Assembly: GCA_946800325.1 (NCBI GenBank)
Contig: OX326956.1
Location: 22,542,356 to 22,606,355 of the forward strand
Origin: Luzula sylvatica
Taxonomy: Eukaryota > Streptophyta > Magnoliopsida > Poales > Juncaceae
Direction of reading: 5' to 3'
DNA: 64,000 nt
This document shows, piece by piece, positions 23,507 to 36,719 of this stretch (its first letter is position 1; every line of letters starts with the position of its first letter). The position numbers and the translations under genes are program-made. The notes under the pieces were generated by a model. It ran no database searches and was not told the origin of the DNA. It worked only from the letters and a program-made list of their open reading frames with translations.

Positions 23507-26500
23507 TCAAACTCTACCCCTCTTATTACCCCCCTTAAACTTACTCTTCTTTTTATTCTTCCCCACGCTCTTACCTTTATTAAAATCACGCTTACCTTTA
23601 AACGTTCTCTTCCGCTGCGTTCCCTCCAATTCATCGTCAGACAGAAAATCCATCTCTTCGTCCCCGTCATCGCTTTCGTCCTTTTCCTCTTCTTCTTCGT
23701 CCGAACTCAATACCAAATCCTCAACTATATCGTCCTCCCTGTCCTCGTCTTCTCTCTCCTCAGCACTCCTCTTTTTCTTCTTGCTCTTCTTCTCTTCTTT
23801 CTCCACCCTACATATTTATCGAAATTATAAAAATCATAAACTTTTACATAATAATAAAAATAATAAAATAAAATATATGATTTATATTACTTGGATTTCT
23901 TCTTGTCGGGTAGCCAAGAGGAACCGAACGCAGCTTCGGCTTCTTCTTCGTCTATTTCATCATCGTCGTCGTCGTCATCCTCATTTTTGAATTTTCTACC
24001 GAGAGATGCTGACTCAGCACCAATTATCACACTGAGAATGAAAATAAAATATATATTTAATGCATATTAAATTTGTTTAAAGAAGAAAAAAAAGAACCTT
24101 TTTTCAACGAGTGAATCCCGTCTCAACTGGGATCTTTCACGCAAATTCTTCACGAATATCGAAAGAGGGCTCTCTCCTTTTTCCTTTTCAACCTATTACA
24201 AAACACAAATAATTTCACACTCGTTCCATAATTCTAGAGAGAGAGAGAGAATATTAAATATACCTGTAGAAAAGACTCTACAGCAGGATCGTTAGGCGAA
24301 AATCCAATACCGATCCGTTTCGTGTTGGTGAACTCAATATTCACCTCCACCTATAATACAAACAAAAAATATAGTAACAGTCACCAAGAAATGGACTCTC
24401 CATTTGTACAACATACCTGATGAACGAGTTCTTTAATTTCTTTTCTGAAGCGTTCGGCCTTGAGCAACTTAACGAAAGACCTCAAACGAAGAACAGGAAT
24501 GAAAGATAGCTCGAAAAATGCAACGGAATAACTCCACTGCGCTAAATGCTCCGCCAGCTCATCGACCACCGAATAAATACACGCTTCCTGAAACGCCCTC
24601 GTCTTCACTGTATTCTTGTCCACATGTTTGACGCTGAGGAGATTCATGGCGGTACCGATACCACCAGCTGGCGCTCCCTTGAGTTCCTTCATCTCGAGCA
24701 TGTCCAATAAAAGAGACGTGACGGGTACGAACGTACCGGTAGCAGTCGCAATACGATTCAGCATTCTGACGCATCTCAGTCTGAGAGGGAAGTACCGTAC
24801 CGTCGGTACCAAATTAGCAACTCCCTGTATTATCTGTGCTAGCGGGTATGCTAACGGTTTGAAATCCGTGTCAGACCCGTATGCACATATCACGCCCGTC
24901 CAGAGTTCGAGACACAGTATATACTGCCAATCATACACCCTTTGATATGCTTTCTGTAATGTAGACCCACAAAAGGCATTTTAGTCATTTCAAAATTAAA
25001 TAATTACAAATATTTGTGACTATACTAACCTCGACTTGTTTTTTACTAGGTTTATTTTCCCTCTCCTTTCTCCCTTTCTTCTTGTCATTAACAGACTTGC
25101 CGCCCTTCTCGGTGAGAGCACCTCGCAGAACAGTCGCCAGCTGGCGAATGAAGAGGAACGCCAGCTGGTATGCAGCTGGAGGGTCCACACCGCAGAGTTC
25201 GATCACGCAGTTTCCAAGGAATTGTATGTGTTGCAATTTCGTTGCGTTGATCGATTTGGATAATTTGCAATTCATGATGTAGGCTTTGTACACGCCTCGA
25301 AGACACGTGTCGAGACAGTCTGATCCGAGTCTGACGCACAAATCTCGAAGAAAGAGAAACGATACTACGGTTAAGATCCCCCTTCCTGTGCCCCATGTAT
25401 GTAGTATAACCTATATATTCAATATTTTATTAAGTTAATTGTATCAAAATTTGTGAAAAGAAACAAAAAATATATCCCTTCTAAAAAGGGTAAAAATGTG
25501 TGTGAAAATCTAGAATTTCATACTTAGCCTTCCAGCTCAAATCCCATTTTTTAGACAGGGTAAATATGTTATTTTCGTTTTTTGGAAGGACATATATGAT
25601 ATTTTCAATTTTTAGAAGGGTAAAAATGTAAAACCTCCAAAATTAAAGTACCTTGATGTATTTTCGTAATAGAGAAGGAAAAGCAGCGAGAAAGACAGCC
25701 GAAGCTCTGACGCGTTTAATGGTGAACGAAATCATTTGTTCGTCGGTCATTTGGTTGAGTATATGATACGCGTTGCCGAGATAAACCCTCATGAAGCTCC
25801 CGTATTGTTTCCAATTCTTAGTCAACATCAATTCGCTTACCATCTCCTTCTTGCCTCCCGTTCCGGGCGCATTGAGAAGCGTGCGGAGAATGCCGTCCAT
25901 TTCGTTCAGCACGAAAACCATAATTTTGTTGAAAACCGCGCTGGAAATGATGCTGAGTTTTGAGGAATTTTGATTCGAGTCCCCCGCGTCATCCCCGTAA
26001 TGACAAGCCGAGCGAAAGGCGCGGAGGAGGGATCTGATGGCTCGCAGGTTTTGGGATTTGGATTTGATTTCGTGGATCCATGCATCGACCATTGCAGTCG
26101 TGATGGGCTTCGCGACTGGTTTTGGTTCGTCCTTTTCTGACGGTTCGGATTGGGAATCTTCTTCCATCTCGGACCCTCCTTCATCCTACAAAGAGGAGAA
26201 GTATATCGATTTTAGGGTTATGAGATAAATAAATTAAGAGTATGAATCGAAGTATAAAATGTATTGCTCACATCACTGTCTTGGCCTTCGTCTTTGAAAT
26301 CCAAGAGATCTTTATCGAAGTCTTTCAGATACTGATAAAACTCTGGATCCTAAATGAATAAAAGGAAATGGGTAAACAGAAATAACATTAGAAGAAATAA
26401 ATTTGACGAATTAGAAAAGTTGTTAGTGTGGATATCTGAAACCAAACCTTTTGTTGGAGCAATTGAATTTCCTTTTCGTGCTGTTCGGAATTAGGATCCT

Positions 26501-26645
26501 CCAGAATTTCTTCCTCCCCCATGCTACTTGTATCTACAAACATCCTCGAATTAACAAAGACGGACAAACGGAAACAATACTTCCCGTACTATTTAGCGAG
26601 AGAAGGTAAAAATGGACGAATACCTGAATCCTCTAGATCAGACAT
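23507..26645 (-). CDS. NOC2: NOC2-family nucleolar complex protein (pre-60S maturation)
   Basis: Ten exons join in frame to 753 aa: 26645-26624, 26533-26448, 26349-26272, 26185-25652, 25410-25030, 24953-24417, 24350-24264, 24192-24098, 24031-23891, 23807-23507. All introns are GT-AG. The N-terminus is acidic ([23 protein letters not shown]). The Noc2 domain covers about residues 190-550, with [75 protein letters not shown], and [19 protein letters not shown]. The tail is strongly charged: an acidic D/E run, then KKKKR and a K/R/G-rich end typical of nucleolar proteins. NOC2 pairs with NOC1 then NOC3 to move pre-60S particles out of the nucleolus. Length matches the longer of the plant NOC2 homologues rather than the shorter REBELOTE type. 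Confidence 0.92.
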
Positions 26646-26897
26646 GGTAAGCAGAACAATGAATCGAAGTTCTCTACTATGTGTTAAAAATTGAGACGGT
26701 CGCTGAACGGAGGACTGCGGGAGTCTTGTAGGCGGCGGCGGCCGTGTCGGGTGGAGAGGAGAGGAGAGAAGGTCGAGCGAGCCGCTGTCGAGGGTTTAAC
26801 GGATTTTAGAAAAAGAAAATCAGGCCTAGGGTTTATTGAATTCAGAATGAAAATCCTGATTTCTAAAACTCCGGATTCACAATCCGGCCATTAAATT

Positions 26898-27480
26898 TTT
26901 GGTGCAATTTCAAGTGTACCCTTAGAAAACATCAAAATTTCACATATACCCGTCAATAATCTGAAATTTCACGAATACCCCTGCAAACGTCTCAAAATAT
27001 CATGATACCCCTTCAAAATCCTCAAATATCATTATTACCCCTATAAAATTCTTAAAATATCACATATAGTTCTATTATATCATTTAAAAATCATCAACGT
27101 ATTTCTCATTGGTAATATGCCAATTACCTAATTTTTAAAATTATTTTTCTATGATAATGAATAATTTTTCTCTAAAATAATATTTAAAACCATATAAAAT
27201 CAAATATTGTTAATTCTATCTCATAATTTCTTTCCAAAAATCATTGTTGAAATCAATGCTATTCTCAAAATTTTAAGTAATTATTATATTTTATATAAAG
27301 GTAAAACGAAAAAATAGTTTGAACGAAAAATTTACAAATTATTAAATAAAAGTTTAATTTAGGGATATCCATGATATTTGAAGGGTTTTCTAGAGGTATT
27401 TATGAAATTTCACGTTTTTTAGGGGTATACATGAAATTATGATGTTTTTGCAGGGGTACACATGAAATTCTGTCTAAATT
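26898..27480. repeat. Inverted arrays of short GGGGTATACATGAAATTTC units
   Basis: At 26915-27065 the unit appears as several complementary copies (GAAATTTCACGAATACCCC-like). At 27360-27475 it appears in the opposite orientation (GGGGTATACATGAAATT). The two arrays face each other across about 300 bp of AT-rich DNA, like a foldback element of about 580 bp in the space between the divergent NOC2 and FLIP genes. The same unit occurs singly in a NOC2 intron (25555-25630), in the last DRM intron (54360-54560), in an NRPA2 intron (61370-61450), and as an array in the 13.7-kb Helitron. Confidence 0.6.
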
Positions 27481-28537
27481 TTTTGATTTGTTATTTCACT
27501 AGAGATCATCCAACCAACCAATCATGTCGCGTTGTTTTTTTCCGATGTAACGTGTAGTATTATTAAAAATGTATCAAAATATTATATGATATTTAAGTAA
27601 TATATATAATGTTGAAAATATAATAATATATTTAGAAAGATATATCGAGATTCGTCATTTACAAAAATATATTATTATTCGTAGTTATCTTACTCGAATA
27701 TTCCCAGAAGAAAAAAACAACTACATCACGTCTAAAAAATGTTATAATTTAAAATGTATATCACATATTAAAAATTATATGACAAATCAATATAATAATG
27801 TATATGATACATCTACAAAATTATATACCAAATAAATATTTGTATTTTAAAAATGTAATTTATAATTAGAAAAAAAAGATTATCTTTTTTAAGTTGTGAC
27901 TTTACTCGGAAAATATATTCAACAAAAATATAATGATGTTCCCACAATATGATATTTAAGTAAAATATAGTTTTCCACATTTTAAGTAAAATACATGATA
28001 TTGAAATTTTAAGTATTATTATTTGATATATAGATTATTCATATTTTATTTGTATTTTCATATAATCACGTAAAGTTAATATGAGACGATAAACAATTAA
28101 ATGGGCATAGACAACCCGACATGGACCTAGCGAGTGGTAACGGTTCATGTCATTTAAACAAGACTACATGTATTGTTCAATTTTTGTTATAAAATAATGA
28201 ACATGTAGATGTTTGCAAATAAATTATATACATGAAAAATCAATAGTTCAAATATTTTCGCATGTAGCAAAATTTGACGATCGAAATGGTTATGACGATA
28301 TGGTACGATGAGATTGCACAATCTTGTGTGAAAAATAAGGGTTCGGGTTAATTTGTAGGGATTATTTGAATTATCTAAATCTGAGGGTGTTTTTCAAATA
28401 TTCAGAACATTTGGGGTATTTGGGGAAAATTTCCTTTAAGACGGGAATTTGGGAGCGCTGCTGCATGCACTGTGCAAAAGGGCGGGAAGAGTGACTGAGA
28501 GAAGAAAGAAGGATCGCGTGGAAGGGAGAACAGCCGA
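27481..28537. other. Intergenic upstream of the FLIP-like gene
   Basis: AT-rich spacer that should contain the FLIP promoter. From about 28440 the composition becomes GC-richer (GGGAGCGCTGCTGCATGC, GGCGGGAAGAGTGACTG), as expected for a promoter and 5' leader. The GGCGGGAA motif resembles an E2F site, which would fit an S-phase or meiotic DNA-repair gene; this is inference from one short match. Confidence 0.4.
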
Positions 28538-31500
28538 ATGGAGGTCGAAGCGAAGAGGAACGAGCTTCAAGCCCTACTGGAGGCCATTAAGGGGTCCGAT
28601 GTAAGATCTCATCTGCTTCCTTTCTTTCCTAGATTCATCCGTTTTAACTTTTTTTTTTTGGTGATTTGTGGAATTGAACTGTGTGAAATAGTGGAGATTT
28701 ATTACTTGAAATTGAATTTGCGGTTTATCATTGTATAGATAATCGTTGTATTAGCGGAGCTGGTTAATTGGAGATTCTTGAGTTTTTTTTCTAAAATTTA
28801 GCCTAATTTACAGAAATGGTCACGACTTAACTTTTTTTTCTCTTTTTTGCCCAGGTTTTGGAGAAAAGACTTTCACTCATTAGCCAATTGGAAGATTCAT
28901 TTCAATCTGCAAAAGACAATCTTGATCTTTTAGTTGAATATTTTCCCGTATCCTGTTTTCATCTCTTTAATCAACATTCATTATGGTATTAAACAACTTA
29001 AATCCATGATTTCTTGAATACTTAACGAAAAAATAGGTATTTTGGGAGGAATCGACATGCTCAGGTTTATCACATTGCATGCTCAACCAAAAAATTCTCC
29101 AAATTGCTATAAAATGCATCGAAATAGATAAAGTTACTTCTCTTAGCCAGTTTTTGATTCTCGGTTCAAAGGTTTGTTCTTCCTTCTTCTTTTTTTTCCA
29201 AAATTTTCACTTTTTCACATATACCCCTTGAAAAACTTATAGAATACACGCTTCATGTTTAATTATATTTGGTGACATTATTAATAGGCAAGCTCGTGGT
29301 GTGAAAATCATTTAAACGAGACAATTGTATCGATTGATGAATCTGAGGATCAAAATCACTCCAATATATTCCAACAGGTTAATCACATTTTATTTTACAT
29401 ATAGAAATCATAGGGGAATCTATGCAAAAATATTCATCCATTTAACTATAAACATTACATGCAGATACTATTTGATACCTTGAATTTCTCGTCCAATCTT
29501 GTTTCTTCTCTGACGAGCTCTCCAATTCCAAATCGCAATCTCAATTCGATTCTCATAATCGAAACTTTTCTCTCTCAACTACTAAACTTAACCATGTCTT
29601 CAATAAAAAACAATCAGGTACTCATATTTATTTCGTATTTGTTTTATCAAGTACAGTCGTTTACATTAAATTAACCTCGAATTAATTCACAATTTCATTT
29701 CTTCTGAACAGAAAAGTGGCACAATCACACAAGTTATTCTAGAAGGAACGAAAACATTATGCATTAAATACTCTGAATTAACCGAAACCAATAATCTAGA
29801 GCAATCCAAAATTATCACCAAAATTACAACTCATGCCATTCGGACATTATATGAACTCGGTGTATTTGCAGCCTCAGGAGGTGGGGGCCACGTCTCGATA
29901 CTTAATATATCTTGGAAAGGGGTTGTGGCTTTATTACAAGCTAATAAAGGGAATTTAAATTTAAATTTTGAAGAAGGAAATATTAGGGTTTATGAAATAG
30001 TGAAAACTCTAATTTCGCTGTCGATTGATATCCTAAAGACGGGTTCGGAAACATGGTGCGTAATGAACGAGGTTTTGAGTGGTTCTGATGCAAAAAGGGC
30101 ATTTTTGCCAATTAAATTTTTCTTGATTAATGCGGTTCGAATTTGCTCTGTGTTTCCTTCAGAAATCATGGGGATCTATAAGGAGATAATGAGATTCGAA
30201 TTGGTGATTGCGAATTTAGGGTTTTATTTTAGCAAAGAAACCAAATTGAAATCTGCGGGTGAAGCACTTGCAGAATTTGTGGACCCCACGTCCTTACTTT
30301 TACTTCAAACTGTTTTGAATTCGTTCGGTTCAGATTTGATTTCCAAATTTGGAATTTTCGAATGCATATTTGAAAAAACCAAGCTTGAACTCGACGTTCC
30401 GAAAATGGAAAGTTCAGATTTATTGGGTTGTATATTCAGCACGGATTTTAATGCGCTGTTAACGGGTCGGGTGATTTTATTCTCGAATCTGCTCAGAGCT
30501 TCTCAATTTCTTAATGAAATTATAGTGATAGAATTATCTAAAAATGTGGATAACTTTTTCGATATTCTAATTGATGAAAGAATATACCCTTTTGTTCTTG
30601 GTTTGGAAATACCAGTATTGTACAATTCAAAAGGGAACGGAACTGCTGAAATGACATATCAACCCTTGTATAATTTTGCGATTCAGTCCCTCAAAACTTT
30701 CATAATTACTGCAAGTGCAAGTGAAGTTGTTTTCTCGGATCTGGAAACCATTTTCCTGGAAAACCTTTTCCATCCTCATTTTCTAGTATCTGAAATTGCC
30801 ACGGAAATGTTATGCTTTATTCTTCGTAATTCCGAAAATGCCCTCAAGAATCAAATCATGGAAAATATATTATCCCTTTTAAAATTGGTTAATAACGCAC
30901 CATTTGATGATTTAAGAAGAATTGCGCGTGTTTTTAATACTCTTTTGAGCTATGTGGGTCCCAATTTAATCGATTCGGTTTATATTTCAATATCAAGTGA
31001 TGAATATTACAATAATATTTACTTGGTATTATTAATGGAGGGATTTCCATTCGAGAATTTATCAGATAATTCGAAGAGAATTGCTATTCAGAAGCTTTTC
31101 ACTGCATTTAATGCTTTTATGGAAGGGTATTTTAGAGAAAATGGAGGGTCCGGTTTAAATCTTACTGGATATCATGTTCATGCTCTCGCCTCTGCTCTCC
31201 AGTATTGGTAAGTACAAAAACCAAAGTTCCAAAAATTAAAATTTCGTTAATAAACTCTACAATTAATTGTTCTTATTTATTATTTTGTAGTAATTTGAAG
31301 GACTTTGATACGCTCGAGGAGAAAACAATTCATTCGCTTTTCAAGTTCTCAAATTCTCTAATTAATAATTACAAAAACACCACAAATAATTCCACTAAAT
31401 CTTCTCTTGCCAAGTTAATCGGATTCATGCTAGACATAATCTCTGCAATGAAATTCCTCTACAAATATACCGAAATGTCAAATTTAATCACAAACCTACA

Positions 31501-32155
31501 CTCCATTTTCGTACCAAATAATAATAATACCACAAATACAAATTTCTTACATAATTACAAGCCATCACTAGCTCGATTCATATCGAGTATCAGTCACATG
31601 AACGTACCAGAAGAAGAAGGCAACTCGTTGTGTACCAATATCTGGTACCTCAATCATGTTTTACTAAGAGAGAGAAACTGGGCATTGGTACACTTTGCAA
31701 TTTCTTCTTTCGGGTATTTCGCCGCCCGTACCAGTTGTACTCAGTTATGGCGTTTCGTACCGGACGACGCGGCTCTTTCGTACGATACCGAAACCGGTAC
31801 CGTTTCGGAGGAAAATAGATTCATGTGTGAATTAAAAGCGTTTCTTGAAAAAGAAAGGGGTTTGAATATCGCGTCTTTGTGTGATGAGGAGATTGAGCGG
31901 CTTGAAAAGGAAGCGAAATTGGTGAACAAAATTGTTGATTTGGTCGAAAAAATGAATATTTGTGAAGAGGGGGGGTTGGGAAAGAAAAGGAAGGTTATGA
32001 ATGGGATTAGTGAGGGTGTGGGATTGTTGCGAAGTGGTTTGAAAGTTATGAAGAGTCTGATTGATGGAAATGAAATCCCGGATTTGCGAGGTGAGTTCTC
32101 CTCTCATGTTTCTTGTCTCGAAGATGTTATCTCTAATTTAGTCTCCTTTTTCTGA
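28538..32155 (+). CDS. FLIP: FLIP/C1orf112-like FIGL1-interacting protein
   Basis: Seven exons join in frame to 964 aa: 28538-28600, 28855-28947, 29037-29171, 29288-29377, 29465-29617, 29712-31207, 31291-32155. All introns are GT-AG. The protein is helical and Leu-rich with no catalytic motif. It resembles plant FLIP, the homologue of human C1orf112/FIRRM, in the N-terminal part (FWEESTCSGLSHCMLNQKI, SQFLILGSKASSWCENHL) and in a late block with VPEEEGNSLCTNIWYLNHVLLRERNWALVHFAISSFGYFAARTSCTQLWRFVPDDAALSYD. FLIP binds the AAA ATPase FIGL1 and together they restrain RAD51/DMC1 strand invasion and limit crossovers. The large exon 6 (1.5 kb) and a C-terminal helical tail (about residues 870-964) are visible. 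The name rests on recognised similarity, not on an alignment. Confidence 0.75.
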
Positions 32156-32541
32156 AAAACGTTAAGTGGTGAATTTTTTTTATTTCATGAAAACGATTGG
32201 CCAAATTGTAAGAAGATTTTTTCTTTTCTTTTTTCTTTTTATGATCATATATAAATTATGTACATTTATAAATTTAGGTAAATGTGTCCGCATCGCAATT
32301 TTTTAAAGGCAAATAAAAATTATTAACAAAACCATCAAAATAAAATGGAAATAAATGTATCATACGTGGATGAGTACTTGCACGTGATATCAAAATTACA
32401 TTCATCATAGTTGCGAATGACTTGAGAATTTATTTTTTATCTATGCAAATGTTACACCGATGCTTATAACTACTTAAAAGAGTACAATGAACATTTGACA
32501 CTAGTTTACGGGCTAAAATTGAATTTTTCTTTTTATTATTA
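32156..32541. other. 3' flank of the FLIP-like gene
   Basis: Follows the FLIP stop codon; T-rich stretches at 32165-32240 could serve in 3' end formation. No gene seen before the Helitron boundary at 32542. Confidence 0.4.
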
Positions 32542-33319
32542 CTAGGAGATTACCCGCGCTTCGCGGCGGTTTTGTTTCATTTGTTTTACCATACACATAA
32601 TATATACACATAATATATAATTATGATTTTTCGGGATCAAATATAAGATTTTATGAAAATAAATATCATATTGATTAAGGAAGTTTTATGATGACAAAAT
32701 TATTATATTATTTTTGAATATGACACATTGCGAAATATTTATTTAATACTTTAATGCATCACATACAAAAAAAATATCACTATAAAATAATAAAAACACA
32801 TGCGTTGACATAAACAAAAATCAAAACTATATGATATTTTAAATTTTCATATATAAAATTAAGAATAATAACATTGTAAAAGTTTACAAAAATTATTTGT
32901 GTCTGATACATTTTATGTTTCATGTTTATTATTGAAAATATTATATAAGTTAAAGAAATTATTTGTGTTTAGTAAATAAATATCTTTTATTATTTTTTTT
33001 AAAGATTAACATGAAACAGTTTTAAGTAAAAATACAAATATAACATAATTATTTTACAAATAATAATAATAATTAGGATGTGCAATTTTTTTGAGTAATA
33101 TGTTTAAAAATAATAATAACATATGTATGATAATAAAAATTGTATTTTTTTATTGTAATACAAATTACACATGTGTATGATAATATTAATAATATAATAT
33201 TAAAATAAAGTTATTTGAATTAATCTATCAATGATTATTCATATATTTAACAATTATTTTACATTATGATAACAATAAATCTCATTTTTTAATAAAATAA
33301 TAATACTTACATTAGTGTC

Positions 33320-33416
<97 letters not shown>

Positions 33417-34728
33417 AAAAAGATATAATACAATTTTATGAAAAAACATAACAGCAAATATTATATCGTTGTTCACAATATTTCATACAATTTCAAATAT
33501 TTAAAATAATGAATCATACAACATATGTAGTGACACATTATTAATTATATAATAGTATTTATCATATGATTTTTTATTTATTTTACATTTCGTAAAATAA
33601 CAATACAATTTGATAAGTATTTATAAGTTTAAAAATTTATTTAGATGGACACAATTATTGTAAATTCTATTATGCTTGGAAAAAAAATTGTTTGCTTACA
33701 AACACAAATATAATCTACTAAGGTATTATATGAGATTCTTATGGTTATAATTTTTAAAAAATAAATAATAATAATTAAAAAGTGTATTGTGCAAATAAAA
33801 TTCTTAAAAATATATTATGTAAATATGTATTTTTTTTGCATTGTATTTTCTTACATAATATCTTTACAAATTGAAATTATGAAAAACGATATATATGAAC
33901 TATACTAATATGGATGTCAAAATAAAGAGAAAATTAAAATGAATATATTTGATGAGTGTATAAAATTAAATTTCTAAAAATAATATTAATATATGTCGTA
34001 TGTTTATAATATTACATATTAAATTATTAGTATTTCATATATAAATTTTTCATATTCCATTACATTCACATTTGATCATGTAATCTTATATGAATTGTTA
34101 AACAATTGATTATACTTTTTCTTACATAATATATTTACAAATTGAAATTATGAAAAACGATATGTATGGACTATACTAATATGGATGTCAAAATAAAGAG
34201 AAAATTAACATGAATATATTTTACGAGTTTATAAAATTAAATTTCTAAAAATAATATTAAATTATTAGTATATTTCATATATAAACTTTTCATATTCTAT
34301 TACATTCACGTTTGATCATGTATTCTTATGTGAAATGTTAAACAATTGATTAGACTTGGTCTAATTTGATTCTAGCCAATAATAAAATGTCACGTCATTA
34401 ATATATGATGATGTGACTTTCTAAGAATGCTTAAAACATGATGTAAAATAATGACACATAAATGACTACACAAAATATGATATTCAAAAAATCTAACAAA
34501 AAAATTGATGATTGAGATTAAATCACATCACTACATCTAATGGTTCAAATTAATACTTAAAAATATTCATAAAATCTAATGGTTAATAATGTATGTGATG
34601 ATGCCACATCACACAATCTAATGGTTAATAATCATGATAAGCATGATGATGTTGCTTCATGAGGAAACCCAAAGATAAGTGAAAAATAAGGGAGTTGGTA
34701 AATTATTTTGTATGCTATAATATTCCGA
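32542..34728 (-). mobile_element. Non-autonomous Helitron (minus orientation), 2.2 kb
   Basis: Read on the minus strand, the 3' end is a perfect small hairpin CCGCG-AAG-CGCGG (32566-32554), then GTAATCTCCTAG, then T, the Helitron CTRR|T pattern. The likely 5' end is TCGGAATATTATAGC at 34728, preceded by A. The element at 47232-48358 shares both ends and much of the interior, which supports the boundaries. The interior is extremely AT-rich, holds an (AT)n tract and no gene. Confidence 0.65.
33328..33414. repeat. (AT)n microsatellite, about 87 bp
   Basis: An uninterrupted AT dinucleotide run inside the 32.5-kb Helitron. The Ile-Tyr repeat frame across it is an artefact. Confidence 0.95.
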
Positions 34729-34729
34729 T

Positions 34730-36206
34730 TTGTACTCACATTATTATTCATATTTAAAATAATGTATATCACTTGAATGGACAAGTTAAAAAAATATATA
34801 ATTAATGACCGTTTGAATATGAAAGGACAAGAAAATTATAATTAATGACTGTTGAAATTTGAAAGTATACACTTGAATGAAGAAGTTCAAAAGACTAAAT
34901 ATAATTAATGACCGTTGGAATTTGAATTGATATAAATCAATGAATACATATTGACAATTTTTACTTGTCCCTATTTCCTCGTGTGTCAATTAACTATTAA
35001 TTAATATAAAACTAAAATTAATATTAATTAATAATTCTGAATTAATCTAATATTAGTTAATTATTAGTTACGTGTCATTTATTAATTGATATGTTAATTA
35101 GAATATATATAAAATATGACGATGAGATGAAATATGAGAACAAAGTAAAATTTCTCAATATGTATTCACTATTCATGTATCCCTTCAAATTCCAACCCTC
35201 ATTAATTGTGTCTATTTTTTTGTAACTTGTGTATTTAACTTTCCAAGACAATATATATACTTTTGACCGCCAATAGATATTTCTGACAATAATACATTTT
35301 AAAGATGAGTGTGATACGGTGTCCTTTAAACTCAAAATAATATTTATCGTATTATTCCCACTCAATTAGATGAATTAATTATTATTCTTAATTAATTTTA
35401 TTTAACGATTTACTTGATCGTTTAATTTAATTAATTCGTCAATTAATATTTATTAATATTCAAATATTCGAATAAATTGATCGTATTAATTAAAAAAAAT
35501 TTAATTCAATCGATTAAAAATAATAATTAACTCACCGAACTGAGTTGTGATGTTATCAATGATAAAGAACTCAATTAATATTCTGACATCAACCTATACT
35601 CACCGTTCAACACGCACTACTCACCGGTCAAATCATGTCACATACATGCTACTGTGCTAGTGCATGTCTTTAAATAAAAGATCGTGATGTATATTTTTTT
35701 AAAATTCTTTTCCGTACAACTAGACAAGATGACATGATTTTTAAATAATAAATTTTACAAATGAATACGATTTGATTATTTTAACATGATTTGACATTCA
35801 ATTAAAATATGATTTAACATGATTTTTAATATAATTTGACATTCGATTAAAATATTAAATTATAAATTAGACTTTTAATTTTTAAAATATTAAATCATAA
35901 TTACACCGTCAAACTATTTCAAGGAGAATTTGGGGATATTTCTAACAATTTTCTTAAATAAAATCCTCCTACCCATATTTCGCTTAAAACAAATACATAT
36001 TATGGTCGATACAACTTCACATCATGATTAATACAAATACAAATACAAATTATATATATAAATAACGAAATATTTTAACAATAAGTGCATATTCTGGTTA
36101 ATGTAAGTGCTTGTTATGATTAACACAACTATATATTATGCTTAAATTATAAAATATTTTAACAAGTTCATAATCTCACTTATAAAAATAAACAGTATGA
36201 TATACA
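34730..36206. repeat. Segmental-duplication module A, left part
   Basis: AT-rich, no gene. From about 35100 it matches the stretch 42080-44640: TCAATTAA/TTAATTGA-rich sequence, then TCACCGGTCAAATCATGTCACA (35620; its counterpart near 42400), TCTTTAAATAAAA, a block GAGAATTTGGGGATATTTC (35920, counterpart 43660) with TTAAATAAAATCCTC, and a minisatellite of ACAAGTACATATTCTGGTTAA units (35985-36206, counterpart 43930-44640). The two modules differ by separate transposon insertions. Confidence 0.6.
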
Positions 36207-36706
36207 AGTACATGCTATGTTGTGCGAATATTTCAAAAATCAAGCCGTATCGTATCGGATACGGATACTCGTCGGATACTCGTCGGATACGTATCGGATA
36301 ATCCGCGTGGCGTATCCGAATATTTTATTACAAAATAATAGCGGATACTTCTCGGATACTTCCGGATATTTGTCGGATACTTCTAACGTATACACAAATA
36401 TACTTGAAAAATAAAAATAAAAATTTGAAATCGAAATAAATGAATAATACATATATATAAAAAACTAAACAAAATAAACATTTAATTAATAAGAAGTTAT
36501 TTCTGTTAAAACAAAATTTTTAAGATATTTTATGTCAAATGTATACTATATAAAATATAAAATATATAAATTATAATTAATAAAATAATAAAATATTATA
36601 TATAATGGTCGTATCATATCTTATGTATTTTTGAAAACTGTCTATCGTCGTATATGTATCATGTCGGATACGATACCATCCGTATCCGTGCAACATAGAG
36701 TACATG
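36207..36706. mobile_element. Non-autonomous hAT-type element with TCGGATAC repeats
   Basis: The element spans 36215-36698 (484 bp). Its ends are CTATGTTGTGCGAATA and, inverted, CTATGTTGCACGGATA. It is flanked by the perfect 8-bp duplication AGTACATG (36207-36214 and 36699-36706). The left interior has many TCGGATAC units (36255-36385), with the complementary form near the right end. No transposase. It recalls the 1.9-kb element in using an internal CGGATA-type repeat, although the termini differ. Confidence 0.85.
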
Positions 36707-36719
36707 TTATGTATAAATT

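Noticed and set aside
33254..33457. 67-codon frame of alternating Ile and Tyr
   Set aside because: Translation of an (AT)n microsatellite.
35985..36206. CRISPR-like array
   Set aside because: Spacing and units are irregular and diverged, as in a plant minisatellite; a CRISPR is not expected in a nuclear plant genome.
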